A stretch of DNA of 64,000 nucleotides from Glycomyces albidus (GTDB lineage: Bacteria; Actinomycetota; Actinomycetes; Mycobacteriales; Micromonosporaceae), in assembly GCF_009451885.1 (NCBI RefSeq), contig NZ_WIAO01000007.1, forward strand, positions 1 through 64,000, written 5' to 3'. The first letter of the stretch is position 1. Each line of letters starts with the position of its first letter. Shown piece by piece: positions 1 to 7,861 of this stretch. Below the pieces are notes generated by a model. The model worked only from the letters and a program-made list of their open reading frames with translations. It did not search any database and had not been told where the DNA came from. Position numbers and translations under genes: made by a program.

Positions 1-132
1 ACCTCAGAAACCGAGCGCAGGCAAGCCCTGCCGGGCTGGCTCCACTTCTACAATCACCACCGAGCCCACTCCGCCATCGGAGGCCAGCCACCGATCACCC
101 GACTGAACAACCTCCCCGAACATCACATCTAG
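1..132 (+). mobile_element. IS481-family transposase, 3' end only
   Basis: The first 43 codons in frame 1, ending in TAG, encode the C-terminal tail of a DDE transposase. Residues around 13-24 read WLHFYNHHRAHS, followed by a GGQPPITRL stretch. This is the characteristic end of IS481-family integrase-core transposases. The 5' part lies outside the window, so it is unknown whether the element is intact. Its stop codon overlaps the stop of the convergent CotH gene by 4 nt (129-132), so no terminal inverted repeat or spacer is visible between them on this side. It may therefore be a remnant. Confidence 0.8.
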
Positions 133-1742
133 CCGGCGCCGAGTTCTGCCGCGAGGAACTCAGTGCGCTCCTGGATGACCGCCTTGAGCGACTCGGCGGC
201 CTCAGCGGTGCCCGCGGCACCGCTCAGGGCGGCCGCGGCCGCGGCTTCGTCGACCGCTTCGAGCGCGGTCCCGGAGGCGTACAGCTGCTCGTACAGCTCG
301 CTGTACGCCGTCGTGTACTCGTCATGGAACGCCTCGATGAACCGGGTCTTGAATTCCCCGGCTCCGCCGCTCATGCCGCCGAAGCCGCCCCCGCCCTCGG
401 GCATCTCCATGCCCTCGGGCATCTCCATGCCTTCAGGCATTTCCATGCCTTCAGGCATTTCCATGCCTTCAGGCATTTCCATGCCCTCGGGCATCTCGCC
501 GCCGCCGGGGAAGCCGCCTTCTCCTCCCATGCCGCCGCCCATCATCGAAGGCGTGTCGCCCGGGGCGAGCGTGGCGTCGGAGAGCGTCAAGTCCAGGTCC
601 CAGGTGATGACGCTGATCAAGCCGGTGTCGTAGTCGTACCAGAGGTAGTAGTTGCTGCCCGGCCCTGACATGTCGTCGCCGTTGGTGAGCAGGTTCTGCA
701 GCGCGGCGTAGTTGGCGAACGAGTCGACGTCGACCCACTCGCCCAGTTCCTCCTCGAAGGTCGCGTCGTCGGCTCCGTCGAGCCACTTGAGGAAGTCGAC
801 GAGGTACTGCAGTTCGTCGTTGCCCTCCATGTTGACCTGCTTGAAGTCGTCCTCGTAGTCGTCGGGGTCCTCGCCCTGGTAGGCGAATTGGCCGCCCGCG
901 CGGGCCTTGTAGAGGACGCCGGCGTTCGCGCCGTACTCCTCGGTGGCCCACGTGGTGTCCATGACGTCCACGACCCGGCGGGTGACGGCCTCGGAGCCGT
1001 TGACGGACATGGTCGAGTAGGTCCAGCCGTAGCTCGCCTCGCCGCTGGCCTCGACCAGTTCCATCGAGACCGCCTCGTGGAGCGTGGACCCGCTCAGCCC
1101 GGAGTCGACGCGGAAGCTGATCTGCTGGTTGCCCTGGTACACCTGCCCCTCCACGAACTTCGAGAAGTCGACCAGCCAGGGGAGCCCCTCGGGTTCGTCG
1201 AAGCTCAGGTCGGCCATGCCGCCCATGCCGCCGCCGCCGGGCATCTGCATCCCGCCGTCCTCGCCGGCACCCTCGGGCATCTCCATCCCTTCGGGTATCT
1301 CCATGCCTTCGCGACCTTCCATGCCCTCGCCCATGCCGCCCATCGAGATGCCGCCGCCGAGCGAGGAGAGCGTCGAGTTGCCCTTCAGCCGGATGCCGAC
1401 GTCGTGGATGGTGGTGCCGTCGATCGTGATGTCGGCCTTGATCCACTCCTTCTCGCCGGAGTCCTGGAAGATCGCGATCATCTCTTGGTAGTCGTCCTCG
1501 TCGTACTCCAGGCTGATCTCGTGCGCGACCGAGGTGTCGAACAGGTCCACGGTGCCCTCGATGTCGTAGCTCACTGCGAACCCCTCGTTGGAGTCGGAGT
1601 AGGCCAGGGCCGAGACCCGGACGGTGCCGATGACGAGGGCCAGCACCAGGAGGAGCCCGACCGAGCCGGCGATGAGCCTCCAGTAGTGCCGCAGACTCGC
1701 CGGGATCCGGTGGTGCAGCTTCCTCATGCCCTTGGCCCCCAC
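129..1742 (-). CDS. CotH-type kinase-like secreted/membrane protein with Met-Pro-Glu repeats
   Basis: This is a 537-residue protein from a GTG start; an ATG at 1727 would give 532. A basic N-terminus is followed by one hydrophobic helix at about residues 22-45, so it is membrane-anchored or secreted. The family signatures are GIRLKGNSTL near residue 116-125 and WDLDLTLSD near 383-391, typical of CotH, an atypical protein kinase first known from spore coats. Two low-complexity inserts are built from a GMEMPE hexapeptide, one near residues 140-170 and a purer array near 415-450. It is the last gene of the VTC-DUF4956-CotH operon, starting 2 nt after the DUF4956 stop. The same trio recurs in other bacteria, but its substrate is unknown. 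The Met/Glu/Pro repeats are absent from the catalytic core and may be a linker or metal-binding segment. Confidence 0.85.
   Translation of the reverse strand: MGAKGMRKLHHRIPASLRHYWRLIAGSVGLLLVLALVIGTVRVSALAYSDSNEGFAVSYDIEGTVDLFDTSVAHEISLEYDEDDYQEMIAIFQDSGEKEWIKADITIDGTTIHDVGIRLKGNSTLSSLGGGISMGGMGEGMEGREGMEIPEGMEMPEGAGEDGGMQMPGGGGMGGMADLSFDEPEGLPWLVDFSKFVEGQVYQGNQQISFRVDSGLSGSTLHEAVSMELVEASGEASYGWTYSTMSVNGSEAVTRRVVDVMDTTWATEEYGANAGVLYKARAGGQFAYQGEDPDDYEDDFKQVNMEGNDELQYLVDFLKWLDGADDATFEEELGEWVDVDSFANYAALQNLLTNGDDMSGPGSNYYLWYDYDTGLISVITWDLDLTLSDATLAPGDTPSMMGGGMGGEGGFPGGGEMPEGMEMPEGMEMPEGMEMPEGMEMPEGMEMPEGGGGFGGMSGGAGEFKTRFIEAFHDEYTTAYSELYEQLYASGTALEAVDEAAAAAALSGAAGTAEAAESLKAVIQERTEFLAAELGAG
394..498 (+). 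repeat. 18-bp tandem repeat inside the CotH gene
   Basis: Five consecutive 18-nt units run from 394 to 483, followed by a partial unit to about 498. Units 1-2 read ccctcgggcatctccatg. Units 3-5 read ccttcaggcatttccatg, identical to each other. On the coding (minus) strand each unit gives GMEMPE. The block of identical units suggests recent slippage expansion, so copy number may vary between strains. Confidence 0.9.
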
Positions 1743-1744
1743 CG

Positions 1745-2428
1745 CTACAGGTCCGTCTGGTCGTAGCCGGTCAGCACCGTGACCTGCTGGCCCTGCGTGA
1801 CGTCGCGCAGCGCCGCGAGCAGGTCGGCGGAGGTCTTGCCCCGCTTGAGCTTGACGGTGTAGGTCATCTCGGTCAGCGCCCCGCCCCGTATGGTCTCGAT
1901 GCTCACCTGCTCGTACTCGTCGGTGTGGCGGATGAGGACGTCGTCGATGTCGCCGGAGAGGTCCTCATGCGCCGGCACCTGGGCCTTGACGACCTGCCGC
2001 TGCACGTTGTGGTGGAACCAGTTGAAGCGGTGCATGATCAGCAGCGCCAGGCAGATGACGACGGTGGCGATGACTGCGAGGGTGTAGAAGCCGGTGCCGC
2101 AGGCCATGCCCACGCCCATGACCAGGAAGATGTACCCGACGTCGCGGGTCTCTTTGAGCGCGTTGCGGAAACGGATGATCGACAGGGCGCCGACGAGCGC
2201 GAACGCGCGGGCGACGTTGGAGCCGATGATGAGCATGATCATCGCGATGATCACGCCCATGACGATCATGGTCTGCACATAGGACTGGGAGTAGGAGACG
2301 TTGCGGTGGGTCTTGCGATAGACGATGCCGATGACGCAGCTCAGCAGGAACGACAGCGACAGTGCCAGCGCGATGTCCAGGTAGCTGAACTCGCCGGTGT
2401 TGTCGCTGAGGTTGGTCAGGAAATCCAT
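1745..2428 (-). CDS. DUF4956 membrane protein
   Basis: This protein has 227 residues with the chosen ATG at 2428, where GGAAAG lies about 12 nt upstream. An ATG at 2464 would add 12 residues of non-hydrophobic sequence. Several hydrophobic helices fill residues 15-125. The signature is the block ALVGALSIIRFRN followed by a DVGYIFLVMGVGMACG segment, typical of DUF4956. The C-terminal 90 residues are soluble. It lies between a VTC-domain gene and a CotH gene on the same strand, an arrangement seen in diverse bacteria. Its role is unknown; the soluble tail could contact the VTC or CotH partner at the membrane. Confidence 0.85.
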   Translation of the reverse strand: MDFLTNLSDNTGEFSYLDIALALSLSFLLSCVIGIVYRKTHRNVSYSQSYVQTMIVMGVIIAMIMLIIGSNVARAFALVGALSIIRFRNALKETRDVGYIFLVMGVGMACGTGFYTLAVIATVVICLALLIMHRFNWFHHNVQRQVVKAQVPAHEDLSGDIDDVLIRHTDEYEQVSIETIRGGALTEMTYTVKLKRGKTSADLLAALRDVTQGQQVTVLTGYDQTDL

Positions 2429-2513
2429 TGAAGCAGGTTGCTTTCCATTGAGGCGAGGGCGCATCGCCCTCGCGTTGGGCCGTTGAAGAAGAGAGGTCGG
2501 GCGCTCACCGGCG

Positions 2514-3350
2514 CTAGGGAACCCGGGCGGTCTCGCTGTGCTCGGGTTTGGAGTGCACGGCGTAGTCCTCCTCGACGGGCACGTGGAAGACCGAGCGCGG
2601 TGCCTTGCCGAACGCCTCGATGCTCTGGCAGTACTTGGACACCCGCACCACTCCCATTCCGAGCCGGGCGGCGGTGTCGGTGACCCAGTACGGGACCCGC
2701 TCGTTCGCCTTGACCTCGACGATCGCCTTCTGCGGCGGGATGATGAGCCGGTTCTCGACCTCGGCGCCCAGGTGGAAGTCGCGATCGCGCCCTCGCACCC
2801 GGTGGTCGATGGTGACCCGCAGACCGAGGTCGGCGTCCGAACCGAGGTACGCCTCCCTGCTGTAGGAGGTGATCGCGGTCGGCCGCAGGCCGTGCCCTTC
2901 GATCAGGCTGAGCACCTCCTCCAGGAACGGGCGCTGCTCCGGTGCGTGGTCGATGAGGACCGCCTCGTCGCAGAGCCTGCGCGCCAGCCGGTACGGCACC
3001 TTCACGCGCCGCTTCTGGGTGACACGGTTGACCCGCTGCTTGATCTCGATGAACACGGGCGACTCGTCCGTGAGCTCGTGCCGCTCGCCGTAGTTGCGGA
3101 TCCGCAGCTTGCGGCGGAACCGCAGGCCCTCGATCTTCTCCCAGTAGTACCGCAGCGAAGGCGAGTCGTAGTACAGGCTGCTCACCGGGTAGCCGCCCCT
3201 GACGGTGAACGGGTCGGCCTCCATGCGCGAGCGCAGGACCTCCCGCAGCCGGGGCACGTCTTGATAGGAGAGCAGGTACTTGATTTCGAACCGGTTGAAC
3301 GAGTGCAGTGCGCTCGCAGTGCGGCGCAGGTGGCCGGCGTCTTCACTCAT
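2514..3350 (-). CDS. VTC-domain (polyphosphate polymerase-like) protein
   Basis: This 278-residue protein starts at the ATG at 3350, which has AAGGAG 5 nt upstream. An in-frame upstream ATG at 3380 lacks such a site. The fold signature of the VTC triphosphate-tunnel domain is present: FNRFEIKYLLS near the N-terminus, YYDSPSLRYYWEK, RRKLRIRNYG, FIEIKQRVNRVTQKRR and, near the end, IVEVKANERVPYW with a final RVSKYCQSIEAF. These alternating basic and acidic tunnel residues match enzymes that polymerise phosphate from ATP in yeast VTC4, but bacterial members are uncharacterised. It is the first gene of the VTC-DUF4956-CotH operon. Confidence 0.85.
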   Translation of the reverse strand: MSEDAGHLRRTASALHSFNRFEIKYLLSYQDVPRLREVLRSRMEADPFTVRGGYPVSSLYYDSPSLRYYWEKIEGLRFRRKLRIRNYGERHELTDESPVFIEIKQRVNRVTQKRRVKVPYRLARRLCDEAVLIDHAPEQRPFLEEVLSLIEGHGLRPTAITSYSREAYLGSDADLGLRVTIDHRVRGRDRDFHLGAEVENRLIIPPQKAIVEVKANERVPYWVTDTAARLGMGVVRVSKYCQSIEAFGKAPRSVFHVPVEEDYAVHSKPEHSETARVP

Positions 3351-3676
3351 AGGCGCTCCTTGGTCGCTTGGGAACGACACGAGTGAAGCCCGAGTAGCTC
3401 TAACTGAACTTCCGGTGAACTCAAAGTTGCCTCAAAGAATCAGCCCAAATCAACCAAGGCGCACATACCATCACACTCCGTGATGATGCGCCGCAGGTCT
3501 GATCTGTTCCTTCCCGAATCACTGCACTGTGGACATCCGGCGGCAGGGCGTCGACCGTGCGATCGCACGTGGCGGTGTGACGACCGAGAGATTGGTCACT
3601 AACGGAGCTTGTCGGCTAAGCTCAACGCCGAGCACGGACATCGCGTCGCTTGGCGCATCGCCCGAACGGAGAGCTA
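3351..3676. promoter_or_regulatory. Divergent regulatory region between VTC operon and esterase
   Basis: This 326-nt gene-free region has locally lower GC at 3380-3480. It carries a nested inverted repeat at 3458-3492: GGCGCA and TGCGCC as outer arms, CATCAC and GTGATG as inner arms around ACTCC. It also carries a perfect 14-bp palindrome CGTGCGATCGCACG at 3556-3569, about 107 nt upstream of the esterase start. A TAAGCT hexamer at 3617-3622 could be a -10 box for the esterase. No regulator gene is adjacent, so the binding proteins are unknown. Confidence 0.45.
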
Positions 3677-4585
3677 ATGACCACGACCTCGGCCACCAGC
3701 GACGCGCCCGCGGCGACCGAGCAGCACGGGATGACGCCGATCGAGATCCCCGCCCAGCCCGACGCGATCGAGCTCGGAACGGGGCAGCTGCCGGAGGCTT
3801 CGGCACCAGAGGCATGGCACAGCGAGTACGGCAGCATGTTCGCTCGCAACGTCAGCACCGCCACGCTCACCCCTTTCCTGCCGGATCCGGCCAAGGCCAC
3901 GGGCACCGCCGTGATCGTGGCTCCTGGCGGAGGATTCATGTCCCTGTCCATGGAGAACGAGGGCTGGGACGTTGCGCGAGCGCTCGCGCACCGCGGCGTC
4001 GCCGCCTTCGTGCTGAAGTACCGGCTCAAGCCGACCCCGGAGGGTCTTGACGACTTCGCTGCGGCGATCAGGGTGATGCTGGCCGGACCGCGCCCATCGC
4101 ACAGGCATGACCCGGCCACCGCGCTCCGCGCCCTGGACCCTCAGATCGCCGACGCCCGCGCAGCGTTCGCGCTCGTGCGCAGCCGAGCGACCGAGTGGGC
4201 GATCGATCCCGAGCGCGTCGGCATGCTCGGCTTCTCCGCCGGTGCCATGCTCACCGTCGCCACCGCCCTTGTCGGTGAGGATGCGAACCCGGCGTTCATC
4301 GGCGATATCTACGGTCCGCTCGCGGCGTTCGAGGTACCCGAGGACGCGCCGCCGCTGTTCATCGCACTTGCCGCAGACGATGGGCTGATGGACCCGAGCG
4401 GGTTCCCCCTTGTCGAAAGCTGGCGCGCTGCCGGGCGGCCCGTGGAGCTCCACTTCTACGAGCAGGGCGGGCACGGGTTCGGTATGTATCCGAAGGAGAC
4501 GACCAGCACCGACTGGTTCGACTCCTTCGTGAGCTGGATGAGGATGCACGGTCTGCTCGAGCGCGCTGAGCCGACATCCCCCTGA
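3677..4585 (+). CDS. Alpha/beta-hydrolase (esterase/lipase, BD-FAE-like)
   Basis: This 302-residue protein starts at the ATG at 3677, with GGAG 5 nt upstream; an in-frame ATG at 3650 lacks a site. The alpha/beta-hydrolase core shows an oxyanion GGGF motif at residues 84-87, the nucleophile elbow GFSAG with Ser187, a likely acid Asp234 or Asp235 in AADDG, and His266 in GGHGFG. The arrangement resembles carbohydrate or short-chain esterases of the BD-FAE type. There is no signal peptide, so it is cytoplasmic. It stands alone, and the 3' end overlaps antisense with the long tail of the convergent MmyB-type regulator. The exact substrate cannot be read from sequence. Confidence 0.85.
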   Translation: MTTTSATSDAPAATEQHGMTPIEIPAQPDAIELGTGQLPEASAPEAWHSEYGSMFARNVSTATLTPFLPDPAKATGTAVIVAPGGGFMSLSMENEGWDVARALAHRGVAAFVLKYRLKPTPEGLDDFAAAIRVMLAGPRPSHRHDPATALRALDPQIADARAAFALVRSRATEWAIDPERVGMLGFSAGAMLTVATALVGEDANPAFIGDIYGPLAAFEVPEDAPPLFIALAADDGLMDPSGFPLVESWRAAGRPVELHFYEQGGHGFGMYPKETTSTDWFDSFVSWMRMHGLLERAEPTSP

Positions 4586-5559
4586 CGCCGCCTTCCTCGC
4601 ACCCATACTCGGCTGACCGCGAGCTGCGGACCCGGCAACCGGCCTCCTGCTTCCGAGACCGCTGGAGCCCGCACTCCCAGGTTGGTCGTGTGGCCTCCAT
4701 CTGGTGACGCTTCGGCAGCGGGCGGTAACGCCTCCTGCCCGAGGCGTCGGGTGGCTGCGAGGGTGCCCAGCAGGGCGAGCGCCTCAGCGCTCGCGGTATC
4801 GGGCTCGGCGTGGTAGACGATCAGTTCCTGGCCGGGCGCGGACTTCACGTCGAAGGCGTTGATGTCGAGCGTGATCGCGCCGACTTCGGGGTGCGTGAAG
4901 GTCTTGCGCTGCAGGCGCTCGCCGCGGGCGTCGTGACGTTCCCAGATCACTGCGAACTCCGGGCTCCGGGCCAGCATGAGCCGCAATACTTCGGCGATGC
5001 GCGGGTCGTCGGAGAACATCCCGTGCAGGACCCGGAATCCGGCGACGGTGTACGAGGCGACCTGCTCCCAGTCAGGGTAGAAGGACCGCGCGGCCGGGTC
5101 GAGGAATAGCTTCACCAGCAGGTTCGGGCCGTGCTGGAAGCCGTCGAACAGCGCATACGCCAATCGGTTGCCGGCGAGGACGTCGTAGGCGCGGCCGAGC
5201 ACGATCGCGGGGTTGTCCGGCCACATGTCCATGAGCCGCAGCAACTGCGGGTCGATCCGCTCGGGGCCCGGGCGGCGCGGGCGCGGGCTGAGCCCCGCGA
5301 TCCGGAACAGGTGCAGCCGGGCGTCGTCGTCCAGGTGCAGCGCCCGGCTCAGCGAGTCGAGGACGTTCGCTGAGGGATGCCGTTCGCGGCCCTGCTCCAG
5401 CCGGACGTAGTAGTCGACGCTGACCTTCGCGAGCACGGCGACCTCCTCGCGGCGCAGGCCGGGGACACGCCTGGCTCCGTAAACGGGAAGGCCCACTTGG
5501 TCGGGGCCGACCTGCCCGCGGCGGGCGCGCAGGTAGTCGCCGAGCCGGTTCTCAACCAT
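4456..5559 (-). CDS. MmyB-like XRE transcription regulator with unusual C-terminal extension
   Basis: This protein has 367 residues from the ATG at 5559; an ATG at 5568 would add three. Residues 1-85 form an XRE-type helix-turn-helix with the family block PGLRREEVAVLAK and the following YYVRLEQGR. Residues 110-275 match the MmyB-like ligand-binding domain, including YDVLAGNRLAYALFDGF and the closing SAEALALLGTLAATRR. Family members normally stop soon after this. Here the frame stays open for about 85 more residues and runs 130 nt into the convergent esterase gene. It is divergent from the SDR gene at 5758, which such regulators usually control, probably through the palindrome at 5701-5720. 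Confidence 0.85.
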   Translation of the reverse strand: MVENRLGDYLRARRGQVGPDQVGLPVYGARRVPGLRREEVAVLAKVSVDYYVRLEQGRERHPSANVLDSLSRALHLDDDARLHLFRIAGLSPRPRRPGPERIDPQLLRLMDMWPDNPAIVLGRAYDVLAGNRLAYALFDGFQHGPNLLVKLFLDPAARSFYPDWEQVASYTVAGFRVLHGMFSDDPRIAEVLRLMLARSPEFAVIWERHDARGERLQRKTFTHPEVGAITLDINAFDVKSAPGQELIVYHAEPDTASAEALALLGTLAATRRLGQEALPPAAEASPDGGHTTNLGVRAPAVSEAGGRLPGPQLAVSRVWVRGRRRQGDVGSARSSRPCILIQLTKESNQSVLVVSFGYIPNPCPPCS

Positions 5560-5700
5560 GCGACCCATGCTAGTGCCGTTCGGCCGCGCGAGCCTGGGTG
5601 CGGGACTCCCAGGGGAGCCGCTGCCTTCTCCGGTGGCGGGGACCGTGCGAAGTTTGACGCCACGGCCTGCGCCGTTCCGGCGAGCGCGCCTTCCCGCGCG

Positions 5701-5720
5701 GCCTGTCGAGTTCGACAGGC
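5701..5720. promoter_or_regulatory. Perfect 9-bp inverted repeat, probable operator
   Basis: GCCTGTCGA and TCGACAGGC flank a 2-bp GT centre. The site lies 37 nt before the SDR start and about 140 nt before the divergent MmyB-like regulator. Position and symmetry make it the best candidate binding site for that regulator. Confidence 0.6.
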
Positions 5721-5757
5721 GTCGCGCATTCCTCCCACCGCTGCAAGGAGCATCGAC

Positions 5758-6579
5758 ATGAAAACCTGGCTGATCACCGGCGCGTCGAAAGGACTCGGGC
5801 GCGCCTTCGCCGAGGCGGCCCTCGAACGCGGGGACCGCGTCGCCGCCGCCGTACGCGACATCTTGGCGCTCGAGGACCTCCGCGACCGGCATCCGGGCCT
5901 GCTCGTCCTGCCTCTCGACGTCACCGACGCCGCGTCCGTCCCGGAACGGGTCGCCGAGGCCGAAGCGCGCCTGGGCTCTATCGACATCTTGGTCAACAAC
6001 GCCGGATACGGCCACTTCGGCGCCGTGGAGGAACTCACCGACGCCGAGCTGCGCGACCAGTTGGAGACCAACGTCTTCGGCGCCCTCCGCGTCACCCGGG
6101 CCGCGCTGCCGGCGATGCGCGAGCGCCGATGCGGCCACATTGTGCAGATCTCCTCGATCGGCGGCGTCGGCGCCTTCGCGAATCTCGGCGCCTACCACGC
6201 GTCGAAGTGGGCGCTCGAAGCGCTCAGCGAGTCGCTGTCGGTCGAGGTCGAGCCGTTCGGCGTACACGTCACACTCGTCGAGCCCGGCGGCTTCGCCACC
6301 GACTGGGCCGGCCCCTCGGCCCGACGGAGTACGCCGCACCCGGCCTACGACCCGATGCGCGCCGCGGCCGCCGCCCGACGCGGCGGCCAGGCCCCCGGCG
6401 ACCCCGCAGCGGCAGCCCGCGCACTACTGGAGGTCGTCGACGCCCCCGAACCGCCGCTCCGCGTGCTCTTCGGTGCGCTCGCCGCCGGCATCGTCACCGG
6501 GATCTACGAACGCCGACTCCAGGAGTGGGCGGCATGGGAGGAGCTCGCCGTCCGCGCCCAGGGCGCCTCGGGGGACTGA
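5758..6579 (+). CDS. Short-chain dehydrogenase/reductase (SDR)
   Basis: This is a 273-residue classical SDR. The start is fixed by AAGGAG at 5745-5750, 7 nt before the ATG. The Rossmann motif TGASKGLG lies at residues 7-14, NNAG at about 81-84, the catalytic Ser in QISSIGG and the YHASK motif about 13 residues later. The C-terminal region is extended compared with the shortest SDRs, as in the oxidoreductase group usually partnered with MmyB-like regulators in actinomycetes. The substrate is unknown. Divergent transcription from the MmyB gene and the shared operator suggest ligand-dependent induction. Confidence 0.88.
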   Translation: MKTWLITGASKGLGRAFAEAALERGDRVAAAVRDILALEDLRDRHPGLLVLPLDVTDAASVPERVAEAEARLGSIDILVNNAGYGHFGAVEELTDAELRDQLETNVFGALRVTRAALPAMRERRCGHIVQISSIGGVGAFANLGAYHASKWALEALSESLSVEVEPFGVHVTLVEPGGFATDWAGPSARRSTPHPAYDPMRAAAAARRGGQAPGDPAAAARALLEVVDAPEPPLRVLFGALAAGIVTGIYERRLQEWAAWEELAVRAQGASGD

Positions 6580-6902
6580 GCGCCGAACCAGTAGTGCGAT
6601 CACCGAAAGTGCCGCCCGATCAGACGATGCGGACGTCCTCGCTTGTGTCCCATCGGTCGAGGATTACCTGTCCGGTGCTAGATGGATCGCCCGGCGAACC
6701 ACGGTAAACCTTGGAAAACGCGTATGAGGGCCGGACTTGTGTTTGACGCAGCGGAGTCGAGGGGTGGCCGTTGCGCCGCCGGGGTCCGGCCCGCCACGCA
6801 GTGGCCGCCGCCGTCGGGATGTTCCTGAGCTTTCTGTTGTCGAGGTGGGCCGGCTCCTCGGGTCCGACCCGCTCGGTGCGGCGGCTGCGGGCGATGCGGG
6901 CC
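6580..6902. other. Gene-free stretch upstream of the xylanase
   Basis: No reading frame here has coding character or a ribosome binding site, and no strong hairpin was seen. The regulatory elements of the xylanase begin at 6903. Confidence 0.6.
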
Positions 6903-6941
6903 GAAACTTCCGGAGAAAGTTCCGAAAGTTCTTCGAAACTT
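6903..6941 (+). promoter_or_regulatory. Four GAAA(C/G)TT boxes upstream of xylanase
   Basis: GAAACTT occurs at 6903-6909 and 6935-6941, and GAAAGTT at 6915-6921 and 6924-6930, spaced 12, 9 and 11 nt. Similar GAAAnTTTC-type elements precede xylanase genes of Streptomyces and act there in substrate-dependent repression. The array ends directly before the -35 box, fitting an operator region. Confidence 0.65.
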
Positions 6942-6942
6942 A

Positions 6943-6971
6943 TTGACGAGCCTCGATGCCATGCGCATACT
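6943..6971 (+). promoter_or_regulatory. Xylanase promoter
   Basis: TTGACG at 6943-6948 and CATACT at 6966-6971 are separated by 17 nt, a good vegetative -35/-10 pair. It rules out the ATG at 6956 as start, because that codon lies inside the promoter, and supports the ATG at 7010. Confidence 0.65.
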
Positions 6972-7009
6972 TCGTAAATCCATACTTTTCAATGCGATTT
7001 GGAGGACGC

Positions 7010-7711
7010 ATGTCTGAGGCACAGCCCCAGAAGGAACTCTCAAGCCCGTTCAGCCGCAGGGGACTCTTGCTCGGCGGCGGGGCGCTCGCCCTCGGTGCGG
7101 CGTCGGCGCTCGTCGTGCCGGGCGCCGCGAACGCGCAGACGCTGACGCAGAACGCGACCGGCACCCACAACGGCTACTACTACTCGTTCTGGACCGACAG
7201 CCCGGGCCGGGCCTCGATGACCCTCGGCTCGGGCGGGAACTACAGCTCCCAGTGGAACGGCGCCAACAACTGGGTCGGCGGCAAGGGCTGGGCCAACGGC
7301 GGGCGCCGGACGGTGAACTACAACGGCTGGGTTCTCCACGGCAGCAACGGCTACCTCGCCCTCTACGGTTGGACCTCCAACCCGCTCGTCGAGTACTACA
7401 TCGTCGAATCGCACGGCCCCTACAACCCCAGCAGCGGCGCCACGAACCGCGGCACCGCCTACATCGACGGCAGCAACTACACCCTCGGGCACTCCATGCG
7501 CTACAACGCGCCTTCGGTCGAGGGCACGAAGACGTTCGCGCAGTACTGGAGCGTCCGCCAGAACCTCCGCAGCAGCGGCACCATCAACACCGGTGCGCAC
7601 TTCGACGCGTGGGCGCGCGCCGGGATGAACCTGGGCGCTTTCAGCTACTACATGATCATGGCGACCGAGGGCTATCAGTCCACCGGCAGCTCCAACATCA
7701 CCGTCAGCTGA
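7010..7711 (+). CDS. Tat-exported GH11 endo-beta-1,4-xylanase
   Basis: This 233-residue protein starts at the ATG at 7010, which follows GGAGGA at 7001-7006. The N-terminus has a twin-arginine signal SRRGLLL (Arg16-Arg17), a hydrophobic core and a probable cleavage site after ANA near residue 42. The remaining 190 residues are a complete GH11 beta-jelly-roll: YYYSFWTD near 56-63, the nucleophile Glu128 in [18 protein letters not shown], the [12 protein letters not shown] block and the acid/base Glu220 in [12 protein letters not shown]. No carbohydrate-binding module is attached. The secreted enzyme should cut internal bonds of xylan. It is monocistronic, with its own promoter, operator-like boxes and terminator, consistent with induction by plant biomass. 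Confidence 0.95.
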   Translation: MSEAQPQKELSSPFSRRGLLLGGGALALGAASALVVPGAANAQTLTQNATGTHNGYYYSFWTDSPGRASMTLGSGGNYSSQWNGANNWVGGKGWANGGRRTVNYNGWVLHGSNGYLALYGWTSNPLVEYYIVESHGPYNPSSGATNRGTAYIDGSNYTLGHSMRYNAPSVEGTKTFAQYWSVRQNLRSSGTINTGAHFDAWARAGMNLGAFSYYMIMATEGYQSTGSSNITVS

Positions 7712-7718
7712 CCCCAGT

Positions 7719-7747
7719 GGAGGGAGGCGCCCCGCGCGCCTCCCTTC
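7719..7747 (+). terminator. Hairpin after xylanase
   Basis: GGGAGGCGC at 7722-7730 pairs with GCGCCTCCC at 7736-7744 around a CCCGC loop, and the flanking bases extend the stem. There is no clear T-tract, as is common in actinomycetes. It lies 8 nt after the stop. Confidence 0.75.
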
Positions 7748-7861
7748 TCCATGTCTCGATTTGGAGCCGGACCCTACTCAGTCGGGGGCGGGTACCGGTC
7801 TGCCGCACCGGCCCCATCGCCGGCCACAAAAGCGTCTTGAGCCGGCCGAGTGCCTCGCCTG

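Noticed and set aside
394-498. CRISPR-like repeat array
   Set aside because: Units are contiguous, in frame and inside the CotH coding sequence, with no spacers.
6956-7009. Earlier xylanase start at 6956
   Set aside because: The codon lies between the -35 and -10 boxes and has no ribosome binding site, while the ATG at 7010 follows GGAGGA and gives a proper Tat signal.
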